DNA from: a virus | IMG/VR virus record: IMGVR_UViG_3300023079_000011 | Location: 1 to 22,363 of that record | Direction: 5' to 3' (one strand) | DNA length: 22,363 nucleotides | In this document: positions 1-5,829 of the stretch, in pieces | Layout of the letters: the number at the start of each line of letters is the position of its first letter | How positions within the stretch are numbered: the stretch's first letter is position 1 | The notes under the pieces: model-generated | The model's database searches: none | What the model was told of the DNA's origin: nothing | The model's input: the letters and a program-made list of their open reading frames with translations, nothing else | Translations under genes and position numbers: made by a program

Positions 1-128
1 TCATTGCGCTGGTGCGGCACTGGCAGATGCTGCGCGTGATGCGGATCGTGCTGAACAATCTGATCCTCTCGCAAACCCAGTTCAACGAGCTGATGCAAGC
101 CGAGCGGCGCAAGGACGCGGTAAAATGA
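1..128 (+). CDS. C-terminal fragment of an unidentified protein
   Basis: The frame opening at base 3 is open from the window edge to TGA at 126-128 and encodes the last 41 residues of a longer protein. The visible part is an amphipathic helix with Leu/Val/Met on one face, followed by a charged end (residues ERRKDAVK). No domain can be named from so little. The stop overlaps the next start in an ATGA arrangement (125-128), so this gene is the upstream member of the same translationally coupled run. The start lies outside the window. Confidence 0.6.
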   Translation, partial: IALVRHWQMLRVMRIVLNNLILSQTQFNELMQAERRKDAVK

Positions 129-358
129 CGTTCGCGAGCGGCGACGAGTGCATGGTGACGTGCGGCGACAGAACGGTCGTCGCTCGCATCATCATCATGT
201 CGGAGAACCAGATCTCGGGCTTCATCGAATACGAGGCCATCCTCAACGGGCATGCGGGCTCGATGCCGATCATGGCGCAGACCTCGACCGACGCGGCGCG
301 CGGCATCTATCGCTCGATCATCGACGGCACCCAAGTCACACTATCGAGGAAACAATGA
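125..358 (+). CDS. Small hypothetical phage protein, 77 aa
   Basis: The ATG overlaps the previous stop by 4 nt, and an AAGGA about ten bases upstream can serve as ribosome binding site. The protein has alternating beta-like stretches (GDECMVTCGDRTVVARIII) and a central segment that suggests a small beta-barrel. It has no membrane segment or catalytic motif. Cysteines at positions 9 and 13 are the only possible metal ligands, too few for a standard zinc ribbon. It overlaps the next gene by ATGA (355-358). I do not recognise the family; a small phage accessory protein is the most that can be said. Confidence 0.65.
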   Translation: MTFASGDECMVTCGDRTVVARIIIMSENQISGFIEYEAILNGHAGSMPIMAQTSTDAARGIYRSIIDGTQVTLSRKQ

Positions 359-549
359 CCGCACTTGATGACGCCAACGATCTGGACGCGCTCGTCGAGA
401 TCGTAGACGCGCTCTGCGAGACGCTGAGCAACGATCAGACCATTGACAAGGACCAACGCCGCACGCTCGCGAGTATCGCCGCGCGCGCGACGGCGCTGTA
501 TCAAAAGCGAGTGGACGACGACCCAGATCGGCAGCGAACCCCCGCCTAG
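355..549 (+). CDS. Small helical hypothetical protein, 64 aa
   Basis: The start is ATG at 355, four bases after an AGGA, and overlaps the upstream stop. A longer frame reaching back to 148 exists but lies entirely inside the preceding gene, so the short form is preferred. The product looks all-helical: an acidic first helix (DDANDLDALVEIVDAL) followed by a basic second one (QRRTLASIAARATALYQKR), with a polar tail. No known family was recognised. It is the last gene before a GC-rich hairpin at 585-613 and may end its transcription unit. Confidence 0.65.
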   Translation: MTALDDANDLDALVEIVDALCETLSNDQTIDKDQRRTLASIAARATALYQKRVDDDPDRQRTPA

Positions 550-584
550 CCCCCAGCCCCCGGTCGGCGGTTCGTAAGTCGAGG

Positions 585-613
585 CGCGGGGCGGGTCTCA
601 GGCCCGCCCCGCG
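585..613 (+). terminator. GC-rich hairpin, possible terminator or attenuator
   Basis: A perfect 11-bp inverted repeat, CGCGGGGCGGG (585-595) and CCCGCCCCGCG (603-613), encloses a 7-base loop. It lies in the 84-base gap between the gene ending at 549 and the YkgJ-like gene starting at 634. Only TT follows the stem, then GAAAAG, so there is no proper U tract. It may act as a partial terminator, an RNA 3'-end stabiliser or an attenuator. Confidence 0.5.
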
Positions 614-633
614 TTCGAAAAGAGGTAGGACGA

Positions 634-1272
634 ATGACCAAGACCTTCCATGTGGAGACCGCCGAGCAGGCCTTCGAAGTGCTGCGCGCGGTTGACGCTG
701 CGGCCGGTTCGGTAAGCAAGCCCGCCCGCCAGTGCGGCGATTGCCAGCTCTGCTGCAAACTGCTGCCTGTGCCGCCGCTGGAGAAGGCCGCAGGCACGAG
801 CTGTCAATTCCAGAAATTCCATAAGGGCTGCACGGTCTACAACACGCCGCGCATGCCGTCAGAGTGTTCACTTTGGAGCTGTCGGTGGTTGGTGCTCGAC
901 GACACCGCCGATCTGTCGCGCCCGGACCGCGCCCACTACGTGATCGACGTGATGCCCGACTTCATCACCATCAGCCGCGACGAGACCGACGAAAAGCAGA
1001 ATATCCAAGTCGTGCAGATCTGGATCGACCCGCGCTACCCGGACGCGCACCGCGACCCGGCGCTGCGGCGCTGGATGTACAGGCGCGCGGAGGAAGGCAA
1101 GGCTTCAATCGTCCGCTACAACGCAAAGGATGCCATCGTGATATTCGCGCCGCCGTTCGATCCGGGCGGCCAGTGGCACGAGATCAAGAGCGGCATGCAA
1201 TCGGTCAAGACGCACACCTTCAGTGAGGTGCTGGAGGCACTGGGCGGCGAAGCAAGGGCGGTGATCGAATGA
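634..1272 (+). CDS. YkgJ-like cysteine-cluster protein, 212 aa
   Basis: The N-terminal half carries C34-x2-C37-x2-C40-C41 (CGDCQLCC), then C57, C66 in a GCTVY motif, C78 and C83 in a CSLWSCRWL motif. The CxxCxxCC start is the hallmark of the YkgJ/UPF0153 family, thought to chelate zinc or iron, with no settled biochemical role. The C-terminal part (about 90-212) lacks cysteines and looks alpha/beta. The start follows a good GAGGTAGG ribosome site. A shorter relative is encoded at 8812-9285 and shares the cysteine pattern through the C-W-L motif. It overlaps the next gene by ATGA. Confidence 0.85.
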   Translation: MTKTFHVETAEQAFEVLRAVDAAAGSVSKPARQCGDCQLCCKLLPVPPLEKAAGTSCQFQKFHKGCTVYNTPRMPSECSLWSCRWLVLDDTADLSRPDRAHYVIDVMPDFITISRDETDEKQNIQVVQIWIDPRYPDAHRDPALRRWMYRRAEEGKASIVRYNAKDAIVIFAPPFDPGGQWHEIKSGMQSVKTHTFSEVLEALGGEARAVIE

Positions 1273-1421
1273 TTGAACTGTTGCAAGCGCTGATGATGCT
1301 GATGCTGGCGCTGGGCGTCATCTTCAACGCGATGGCGACGCGGCGGCTGATCAAGGCGGTCGAGGCCTGCACCCAGCTCACGGTGATGGCGATCCTGCAC
1401 CAGAAGCCGAGGCTGTGGTGA
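1269..1421 (+). CDS. Small single-span membrane protein, 50 aa
   Basis: The ATG at 1269 overlaps the stop of the cysteine-cluster gene (ATGA). Residues 4-22 are strongly hydrophobic (LLQALMMLMLALGVIFNAM) and form a likely transmembrane helix. A short basic stretch (ATRRLIKA) and a mixed C-terminal helix follow. By the positive-inside rule the C-terminus would be cytoplasmic. No family is recognised. Its position among accessory genes, away from the endolysin, argues against a holin. Confidence 0.6.
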   Translation: MIELLQALMMLMLALGVIFNAMATRRLIKAVEACTQLTVMAILHQKPRLW

Positions 1422-1425
1422 TGCC

Positions 1426-1632
1426 ATGAATGGACTATCACGCAAGCAACTCGACGAAACCGGCTGCGGCACGCCCAACTGCGGGCACGATCACACCGTG
1501 CTTTTTCTTCATGGTGCTTGCCATCCCTCCGCCGGGTCGAGAGCCAGCTACGACAAGCGGACCGGGCTGCTGACAATTCAATGCAGGCGATGCGAGAAAC
1601 TGATCGTGCGGGTGAAAGTGGCGTCCGAATGA
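1426..1632 (+). CDS. Putative zinc-binding protein, 68 aa
   Basis: Possible metal ligands come in two groups: C14, C19, H21, H23 near the N-terminus (GCGTPNCGHDH) and C53, C56 (CRRC) near the C-terminus, with C32-H33 between. The C-terminal CRRC sits between beta-like strands (GLLTIQ and LIVRVKV), as in a zinc-ribbon knuckle. The ribosome site is weak and the gene follows the upstream stop by only four bases, so coupled translation is likely. It overlaps the next gene by ATGA. Zinc binding is inferred from spacing alone. Confidence 0.7.
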   Translation: MNGLSRKQLDETGCGTPNCGHDHTVLFLHGACHPSAGSRASYDKRTGLLTIQCRRCEKLIVRVKVASE

Positions 1633-1925
1633 CCAATTCAGTCGAGATCGACGACGACGGCAACGGCGAGCACGCCGATGCCGTGGTGTGCGTGCGCCTG
1701 ACCCAGCCGCTGATCATGCCCGACAATGTGATCGGCCTGTGCGCCGAATGCGGCGAAGCGATCCAGCACCGCCCGCATGTGCCAAAGCAGCCGCGCAAGA
1801 TCTGCATGGAGTGCGCCTTGCCGCTCGCCTCGAAGGCGGCGAAGAAGGGCGAGCTGCATACGATCCTCACCCCGCAGACCGCCGCCGAAGTCGGGGCGTA
1901 TTTCAGAAAGAAGGGCGCGCACTGA
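1629..1925 (+). CDS. DksA/TraR-type zinc-finger protein, 98 aa
   Basis: A C38-x2-C41-x17-C59-x2-C62 finger (GLCAECGEAIQ ... ICMECA) matches the C4 zinc finger of DksA/TraR proteins, including the Ile-x-x-Arg spacing and the proline-rich middle. In that family the finger packs beside a coiled coil that enters the RNA polymerase secondary channel. Here the N-terminal 35 residues are too short and too beta-like for the coiled coil, so direct DksA function is doubtful. The chosen ATG overlaps the previous stop (ATGA). An in-frame start at 1518 would overlap the preceding gene by over 100 bases. Confidence 0.65.
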   Translation: MTNSVEIDDDGNGEHADAVVCVRLTQPLIMPDNVIGLCAECGEAIQHRPHVPKQPRKICMECALPLASKAAKKGELHTILTPQTAAEVGAYFRKKGAH

Positions 1926-2158
1926 TGACGCTGGCCAGTACCTTGAAGCAGAAGCTGGTCACCGCGCGCGACAAGACCGTGACCGAGGTGGCGGAAGAGC
2001 TGGAGATGAGTCGCCCGTGCTTCTCCAACGTCGTCAACGGCAACGCCAGCCTGTCGGTTGAGCTGGCGCTCCGGATCGAAGCGAAGTTCGGGCTGCAGGC
2101 GCGGAAGATGCTGATCGAGCAGCTCGACGAACAGATAGCGGCGGCGCGACATGACTGA
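1925..2158 (+). CDS. XRE-family HTH regulator, HigA-like, 77 aa
   Basis: Residues about 18-60 form a helix-turn-helix of the XRE/Cro type: TVTEVAEELEMSRPCFSNVV is followed by NGNASLSVELALRIEAKFG. The N-x-N-x-S-L-S-x-E-x-A-L-R-I pattern is typical of HigA/VapI antitoxin-like proteins. No HigB-like toxin is seen next to it, so it is more likely a small phage regulator than half of a toxin-antitoxin pair. Its start overlaps the upstream stop by one base (TGATG) and follows AAGGG. It is one of two DNA-binding candidates in the window that could recognise the TAGGCC dyads. Confidence 0.8.
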   Translation: MTLASTLKQKLVTARDKTVTEVAEELEMSRPCFSNVVNGNASLSVELALRIEAKFGLQARKMLIEQLDEQIAAARHD

Positions 2159-2429
2159 TGGCCTTATCTCGATCAACGAAGCAATGCGGCGCGGCTTCAG
2201 CAAGCTGCGGCTCGACAAATGGGCCAACCCCGACGACTACATGGAATTTCAGATCTACGAAGAACCTGACACGCACGACAAGCTGCCCGGCCCGTGGGTG
2301 AAGCTGTGGTCCCCGGCCAACGAGATCGTCGGCAACGAGAACCCGCACACGATGTTGATCTTGGAGTTGGGCGATCTCGATGACCCATGCTGGCGACCGC
2401 TTCCAAAGTCGCTGGGGAGGCCGAAATGA
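2151..2429 (+). CDS. Hypothetical phage protein, 92 aa
   Basis: The gene overlaps the HTH gene by 8 nt and the next gene by ATGA (2426-2429), so it belongs to the same translational run. The product is mixed alpha/beta with aromatic-rich segments (residues about 20-60, including a proline-glycine turn before WVKLWSP). A possible strand-turn-strand ends in TMLILELGDLD. There are no membrane spans, and the single cysteine is near the C-terminus. I do not recognise the family. Confidence 0.65.
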   Translation: MTDGLISINEAMRRGFSKLRLDKWANPDDYMEFQIYEEPDTHDKLPGPWVKLWSPANEIVGNENPHTMLILELGDLDDPCWRPLPKSLGRPK

Positions 2430-2704
2430 TTGACGTCGTCTTCCCCGATGACGAGAGCTGCCCGGACTGTAAGGGCACGATCTGGCGACCCGGACCGCGT
2501 GGCGGCGTCGGCCAGAACATCGAATGCGTTGGCTGCAAGTCGCGGTTCAACGTCGCACGCTGGTCGCGGGACTGGGACGAGAAGTTCGGTTACGAGACCG
2601 TCACGGGCGGCAAGATGCCGATTGTCTGGGCGCAGCGCATCCCGAGCGAGAAAGACGGCGGCGGCGTCTGGCGCGAGGATATGTTTCCGAAGGTGCTGGA
2701 ATGA
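2426..2704 (+). CDS. Zinc-ribbon protein, 92 aa
   Basis: C12-x2-C15 (CPDC) and C34-x2-C37 (CVGC) are separated by 18 residues, as in a C4 zinc ribbon. The second knuckle is followed by SRFNVARW, a common way for such ribbons to end. The remainder (about 45-92) is polar with several tryptophans and no visible catalytic motif. The start at 2426 follows GGGAGG and overlaps the upstream stop. An in-frame ATG at 2387 is rejected because it would sit inside the preceding gene. The ribbon may bind nucleic acid or protein; the sequence does not decide. Confidence 0.75.
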   Translation: MIDVVFPDDESCPDCKGTIWRPGPRGGVGQNIECVGCKSRFNVARWSRDWDEKFGYETVTGGKMPIVWAQRIPSEKDGGGVWREDMFPKVLE

Positions 2705-2720
2705 CGGTCCGGACGCGGCA

Positions 2721-3194
2721 ATGAACCTACAGGACGCAGCAAAATACGTCATCGGCAAACGCACCGAGCCGCTCCCGGCGCTGGTCGCCTCGATCAAGCG
2801 CATTCTGAAATTTCCGCAGGAGCGCGCCAACCGCCTCGCCCGCTACGTCATCATCACCCGCGCCTATCAGAAAGGCGAAGGCGTCGATCAGATCCGTGCC
2901 CGGTTCGGTTGCGCGCGCAGCACCGTGCTGCGGTACGCCCGGATGGCCGGACTGCCGACGCGGCCGAAGCACTTTCCTGCCGACGTCCGCCGCGCCGTGA
3001 TCCGCGACTACAAGGCCAAGATGCCGGTCGCCGACATCGCCCGGCTGCACGAGGTCAGCCCGGCCTATGTGTCAAAGATCGCCCGCGAGCAAGGCATATC
3101 CCGCTACGACCCGCGACCGAAGAAATCGAAGGCCCGGCATGCAAAGAATCCGAGTCCCAAGGCCCGTCGCCGCCGTGTAGGCTCCCGGCCGTAA
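2721..3194 (+). CDS. DNA-binding protein with two HTH motifs, 157 aa
   Basis: Two homeodomain-like helix-turn-helix segments are visible: residues about 52-78 (GEGVDQIRARFGCARSTVLR) and about 92-126 (MPVADIARLHEVSPAYVSKI). Each has the pattern of resolvase or transposase DNA-binding domains. The tail from 131 to 157 is strongly basic (Lys/Arg-rich), suited to non-specific DNA contact. No catalytic domain is present, so this is a binding protein only, perhaps a regulator. The ATG at 2721 is used; the frame extends upstream to 2430, but that stretch overlaps the zinc-ribbon gene. No strong ribosome site is seen. Confidence 0.75.
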   Translation: MNLQDAAKYVIGKRTEPLPALVASIKRILKFPQERANRLARYVIITRAYQKGEGVDQIRARFGCARSTVLRYARMAGLPTRPKHFPADVRRAVIRDYKAKMPVADIARLHEVSPAYVSKIAREQGISRYDPRPKKSKARHAKNPSPKARRRRVGSRP

Positions 3195-3210
3195 GAGGCG
3201 GGAGTTGCGT

Positions 3211-3555
3211 ATGCGTTCTGGGCCGTCGATTGTTCCGGGTTCGCCCGAAAATTTTTATATCGTCCTCAACCACTATGGCAGGCACGGCGTCGCGTTTGCT
3301 GAGACCGACATCGAGCGCGCCGACTACGAGACCACCATTTCCGACTTGATAAGCGGCCAGTACAGCGCTCCGCTCCGGGTGATCATGTTCAACCCGGAAA
3401 CCAACCGATCAGAGGATGTCTCGGTCGCGGTGGCTCAAGAGGTGCTGCGCCGCCTCGGTCTGGAGGATCGCCCGGTGCCGCGCGAGCTGGAGGATTTCAT
3501 CGACCGCTATGTCGGTCCGGACCGTCAGCTCACGATGCGACTTAACATAGGTTAG
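3211..3555 (+). CDS. Conserved hypothetical protein of rhizobial type, 114 aa
   Basis: The ATG at 3211 is preceded by GGAG at a six-base distance; a TTG two codons upstream (3205) is possible but badly spaced for that site. The protein opens with a turn-rich stretch and FYIVLNHYG, then an acidic alpha/beta middle and an amphipathic C-terminal helix (AQEVLRRLGLEDRPVPRELEDF). It looks like a short conserved protein I associate with Bradyrhizobium genomes, where its role is unknown. It is convergent with the ligase gene and their stop codons overlap in TTAG (3552-3555). Confidence 0.75.
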   Translation: MRSGPSIVPGSPENFYIVLNHYGRHGVAFAETDIERADYETTISDLISGQYSAPLRVIMFNPETNRSEDVSVAVAQEVLRRLGLEDRPVPRELEDFIDRYVGPDRQLTMRLNIG

Positions 3556-4151
3556 AATTGATCCAGCACGCGGCGGAACGCCGGGTGCTTCGGGTTCTTG
3601 GTCTTGAGCCAATGCGTGCAGCGCCCGCCCCCGTAAGCCCGCTGGCTATGCTTCGACACCAGTCCCTCCAGCCCCATCAGGCAGGCATGCCGGAATAAGT
3701 CTGGACCGATCTCACCCTGTTCGAACGACGCGACGAAGATGCCCTGCGACCGCCGCGCGAGCAGCCGAGCGAGATTCGTCTTGCGCAGTGAGAGCGGCAG
3801 TCGGCGAAGGTCGTCGCCCTCACCCGCCAGCATGTCGAAGGCGTAGAACTGAGCCTCGTGATCGTGCTTGCGGGAATGCAGCGCCCGGAAGTCGGAAATG
3901 CCATCCACCCCGAGCACGACGGTCTCGCCGTCGAGGACGAACTGCTTCTGCCGGATCTGGCGCGCGGTCTCGACGATCCACGGATACCGCTTCGACCAAT
4001 CGTGCCCGCCCTTGGTGCGCAGGCGCACGTTGTCGCCGTCCCGGATCAACATCATCCGGTAACCGTCATGCTTGATCTCGTGCAGCCAGTCCGGGCCAGC
4101 CGGGGTCTTCTCCGTTTTTACCGGAAGGGCAAATTCAAGGGCTTTCGACAT
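3552..4151 (-). CDS. ATP-dependent DNA ligase, adenylation domain only, 199 aa
   Basis: All catalytic motifs of the covalent nucleotidyltransferase fold are present in order: motif I KHDGYR with nucleophile K27, motif III LDGE (73-76), motif IIIa FYAFD (102-106), motif IV EGLVSK (162-167) and motif V WLKTKN (181-186). At 199 residues it ends after motif V and lacks the C-terminal OB-fold with motif VI, which most ATP-dependent ligases need for step one of the reaction. Similar stand-alone domains, close to the LigD ligase domain, occur in rhizobia. It runs opposite to its neighbours. A likely promoter (4158-4185) ends about seven bases before the ATG, and no clear ribosome site is seen, so the mRNA may be leaderless. 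Confidence 0.85.
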   Translation of the reverse strand: MSKALEFALPVKTEKTPAGPDWLHEIKHDGYRMMLIRDGDNVRLRTKGGHDWSKRYPWIVETARQIRQKQFVLDGETVVLGVDGISDFRALHSRKHDHEAQFYAFDMLAGEGDDLRRLPLSLRKTNLARLLARRSQGIFVASFEQGEIGPDLFRHACLMGLEGLVSKHSQRAYGGGRCTHWLKTKNPKHPAFRRVLDQF

Positions 4152-4157
4152 GGGTCG

Positions 4158-4185
4158 AAGATAGTCATTTCGGCCTATACGGCAA
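4158..4185 (-). promoter_or_regulatory. Ligase promoter containing a TAGGCC dyad
   Basis: Read leftward, a -35-like TTGCCG (4185-4180) is followed after 16 bases by a -10-like TATCTT (4163-4158). TAGGCC-GAAAT-GACTAT (4177-4161) fills the spacer, beginning two bases after the -35, exactly as in the 5397 promoter. The right half-site is degenerate. The start point would fall at or very near the ligase ATG. Confidence 0.5.
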
Positions 4186-4344
4186 GAGGACGAAAAAAAG
4201 TTTTGCCGCTAGACAGTCGTCACTTTTTCTCGCCGCCCCGCCAACACCGCACACCGCTCGCCCTGCGTTTTCCGCGTCAACAACTTTTTTCGAAACGCGT
4301 TTGCGCCTTGCCCGCTAGTGTTCCGCTGCGCCGAATTGGTCCTA

Positions 4345-4378
4345 TAGGCCGATTTGGCAAAAGTCGATTTGCTATACT
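4345..4378 (+). promoter_or_regulatory. Extended -10 promoter with TAGGCC dyad upstream
   Basis: TGCTATACT (4370-4378) is a good extended -10 element. TAGGCC-GATTT-GGCAAA (4345-4361) lies just upstream, where a -35 would be contacted. The left half is intact and the right half degenerate. CCTATAGG (4341-4348) adds a second, overlapping palindrome that shares the TAGG of the left half-site. The predicted transcript starts near 4385 and feeds the gene at 4437. Confidence 0.55.
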
Positions 4379-4436
4379 GCGTGTGTCAGTCGGGAAGTTC
4401 GGCTGCAGGCTGTTTGACAATGTGAAAGGAAAATGA

Positions 4437-4763
4437 ATGCCCATTAAATATGAGTGGGACATCGAGACCGTGGCTGCGGACGAGGACGAGGACATCCTCG
4501 ACCACGATCACCGGGACAAGCTGTCGGAGTTCGGGGTTGAGGAGTTGATCTTCGCGATTGCTCAGCAGCCCGGACCGGACAGCAAGGGCGATACCTTCCT
4601 CCGGTTGGTGCTGGTGCGGGATCGTCTCGACGACGGCGGCGTGGTCTGCCGGTCGTGGGCCTACGTGACTGACGACGGCAAAATGCCCGAGCAGTTTCTG
4701 GACGCCTACGAGCGGCCGGTCGCGAAAGTGCCGAAGCGCTTCATCGAGGAGTTTAATCGATGA
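4437..4763 (+). CDS. Acidic hypothetical phage protein, 108 aa
   Basis: The start follows AAAGGAAA. The first 40 residues are very acidic (AADEDEDILDHDHRDKLSEF), followed by a mixed alpha/beta core with FLRLVLVRDRL and a helical end (EQFLDAYER). No cysteine cluster, membrane span or known motif is seen. It is the first gene of a two-gene unit whose promoter and dyad lie at 4345-4378, and it overlaps the cysteine-peptidase-like gene by ATGA (4760-4763). That tight pairing suggests the two products work together or are needed in fixed ratio. The family is not recognised. Confidence 0.7.
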   Translation: MPIKYEWDIETVAADEDEDILDHDHRDKLSEFGVEELIFAIAQQPGPDSKGDTFLRLVLVRDRLDDGGVVCRSWAYVTDDGKMPEQFLDAYERPVAKVPKRFIEEFNR

Positions 4764-5293
4764 AGTGCGTCTACGACGACGGCGGTCGAAAGGCCGCCGG
4801 ATACAAGGGCCACGCGGGCGACTGTGTCGCGCGCGCGATCTGCATCGTCACCGGGCTGCCCTACGCCGACGTCTATGATCGGCTGGCGCAGGGCAACGCG
4901 ACCCAGCGCGCGTCCAAGCACAGCCGACGCCACAACACGACGCACGGCGTCGCGACGGCTCGCCACGGGATCTGGGTCAAGCGCAAGTGGTTCAAGGACT
5001 ACATGCGCGAGCTGGGGTTCGTCTGGACCCCGACGATGCAGATCGGTCAGGGCTGCAAGGTGCATCTGGCGGACGGCGAGCTGCCGCCCGGCAGGCTGGT
5101 CGTCTCGGTCAGCAGGCACTACACGGCGGTGATCGACGGCGTGATCCACGACACCTTTAATCCGTCACGGAGCACGAGCTGGACCATCGAGCCGGACAAG
5201 GGACAGGCGTTGAAGGCCAACCAAGGCCGCAACGAAAACGGCGTCTGGACCGAGGTCGGCGGCCGGTGCGTCTACGGGTACTGGTCCGTATAA
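4760..5293 (+). CDS. Putative papain-like cysteine peptidase, 177 aa
   Basis: A GDCVARAI motif places C22 at the start of a helix, as in papain-fold enzymes. H120 follows in SRHYTAVIDG and D131 in VIHDTFNP (N134 nearby), giving the Cys-His-Asp order and spacing of a catalytic triad. The ending VYGYW is a strand often closing such phage proteins. I recognise the pattern as a recurrent phage family with no established substrate. There is no signal peptide, so it would act in the cytoplasm. It ends the 4437-5293 unit, just before tandem hairpins. Peptidase activity is inferred, and a deamidase or transglutaminase-like role is equally possible. Confidence 0.65.
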   Translation: MKCVYDDGGRKAAGYKGHAGDCVARAICIVTGLPYADVYDRLAQGNATQRASKHSRRHNTTHGVATARHGIWVKRKWFKDYMRELGFVWTPTMQIGQGCKVHLADGELPPGRLVVSVSRHYTAVIDGVIHDTFNPSRSTSWTIEPDKGQALKANQGRNENGVWTEVGGRCVYGYWSV

Positions 5294-5294
5294 A

Positions 5295-5317
5295 AAGCGT
5301 TCCAGACCTGAACGCTT
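5295..5317 (-). terminator. Leftward hairpin terminator
   Basis: AAGCGTTC (5295-5302) and GAACGCTT (5310-5317) form a perfect 8-bp stem with a 7-base loop. Read leftward, the stem runs into a short U-rich tail (complement of the A run at 5292-5296), so it can stop antisense transcription. Read rightward it has no U tract. Confidence 0.5.
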
Positions 5318-5348
5318 ATGCCCCAGAAGAAAGACTCCAATCAAAACA

Positions 5349-5385
5349 GGCCGTTCCGGCTCCCCCGGAGCGGCCAACTTTTTTT
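5349..5385 (+). terminator. Strong rightward intrinsic terminator
   Basis: GGCCGTTCCGG (5349-5359) pairs with CCGGAGCGGCC (5365-5375) through 11 base pairs, one of them G-U, around a 5-base loop. AAC and seven T residues (5379-5385) follow. This is a textbook rho-independent terminator for the 4437-5293 unit, and it isolates it from the promoter that begins at 5397. Confidence 0.9.
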
Positions 5386-5396
5386 GATATGACCCA

Positions 5397-5425
5397 TTGA
5401 CCGCTAGGCCAAAACGGCCTATATC
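5397..5425 (+). promoter_or_regulatory. Sigma-70 type promoter with operator in its spacer
   Basis: TTGACC (5397-5402), a 17-base spacer and TATATC (5420-5425) make a good housekeeping promoter. The spacer is almost wholly a perfect palindrome, TAGGCC-AAAAC-GGCCTA (5405-5421). A protein bound there would block RNA polymerase, so this reads as a repressor operator. It drives the operon starting at 5453, whose ribosome site AGGAGG lies at 5442-5447. Confidence 0.75.
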
Positions 5426-5452
5426 TGACTGGTCAGGAAAGAGGAGGACGGG

Positions 5453-5608
5453 TTGTCGAGTTACTGGAGCTACCGCCCCGCGTCACCGACGCCGGAATAT
5501 CATGAGGTGCCGGAAGGCGCTTTCAAGGGGAGCGAAAAGCAATGGCACGCTCTGCCGCCCGGCATGCGCCGCGAAATCGTCCGTTCGTTCAAGGTTAAGG
5601 AAAAGTAG
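5453..5608 (+). CDS. Small hypothetical protein with TTG start, 51 aa
   Basis: A perfect AGGAGG (5442-5447) stands five bases before TTG at 5453, which decides the start; no ATG occurs until codon 38. The product begins SSYWSYRPASPTPEYHEVPE and ends with a basic helix (MRREIVRSFKVKEK), in all a small aromatic, proline-rich protein. It is the first gene of the operon driven from 5397, and the strong ribosome site with a weak start codon suggests tuned expression. The next gene starts two bases after its stop. Function unknown. Confidence 0.65.
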   Translation: MSSYWSYRPASPTPEYHEVPEGAFKGSEKQWHALPPGMRREIVRSFKVKEK

Positions 5609-5610
5609 AT

Positions 5611-5829
5611 ATGGCTGCGAAGAAATACAAGTTGGGTTCGAACGAAGCGGTCTACGCCCCCGGCATGGTGGCTTGGGCGATCAACGGCGCGGCCTTCAAG
5701 AGCGATGCCCCGCAGATGATCAAGGTGATCGCAGCGGGCTGGAACGTCCCGGCCGAGGCGGCCAAGGCCTTGGTGATGAAAAAGGTGCCCTACAAGATCG
5801 AGGGCGAAGCGGTGGTGTTCGAAGCGTGA
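5611..5829 (+). CDS. Small hypothetical protein, 72 aa
   Basis: The ATG follows AAGGAAAAG inside the end of the preceding gene. The sequence is a basic start (AAKKYKLG), a central helix with APGMVAWAINGAAF and a second helix, then a short strand pair (KVPYKIEGEAVVFEA). The two helices are only moderately hydrophobic, so I do not call a membrane span. It overlaps the exported-protein gene by GTGA (5826-5829), so those two are probably made together. The family is not recognised. Confidence 0.65.
   Translation: MAAKKYKLGSNEAVYAPGMVAWAINGAAFKSDAPQMIKVIAAGWNVPAEAAKALVMKKVPYKIEGEAVVFEA

Larger units (their letters stand above)
4152..4436. other. Divergent regulatory gap between ligase and 4437 gene
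   Basis: This 285-base gap has no convincing gene. It holds the ligase promoter with a TAGGCC dyad at one end and an extended -10 promoter with a second TAGGCC dyad at the other. Between them is a G-poor, C-rich stretch (about 4219-4265) flanked by A and T runs (4193-4199, 4221-4225, 4285-4290). The bases CGGCAA (4180-4185) and TTGCCG (4203-4208) form an inverted repeat over the ligase -35. Strand asymmetry plus two operators suggests a control region; I see no iterons that would argue for a replication origin. Confidence 0.6.

Noticed and set aside
1925-2158. HigBA toxin-antitoxin pair
   Set aside because: Only a HigA-like HTH protein is present; neither neighbour resembles a HigB/RelE toxin.
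1220-2227. Long leftward open frame of 335 codons
   Set aside because: It lies opposite five tightly coupled rightward genes with good protein features; the leftward product is Arg/Ser/His-rich and looks like an antisense shadow.
3051-3067. Another dyad-like sequence, GAGGTC-AGCCC-GGCCTA
   Set aside because: It lies inside the dual-HTH gene with a GC-rich centre, no promoter beside it, and its bases are explained by codons for E-V-S-P-A-Y. Kept only as a lead, not as a fifth site.
3178-3193. TAGGCTCCCGGCCGTA before the gene at 3211
   Set aside because: The spacing is one base short and both arms are broken; it codes for the end of the dual-HTH protein.
4414-4419. TTGACA just before the gene at 4437
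   Set aside because: It is only about 20 bases from the ATG, with no -10 at the right distance; the extended -10 at 4370-4378 explains transcription better.
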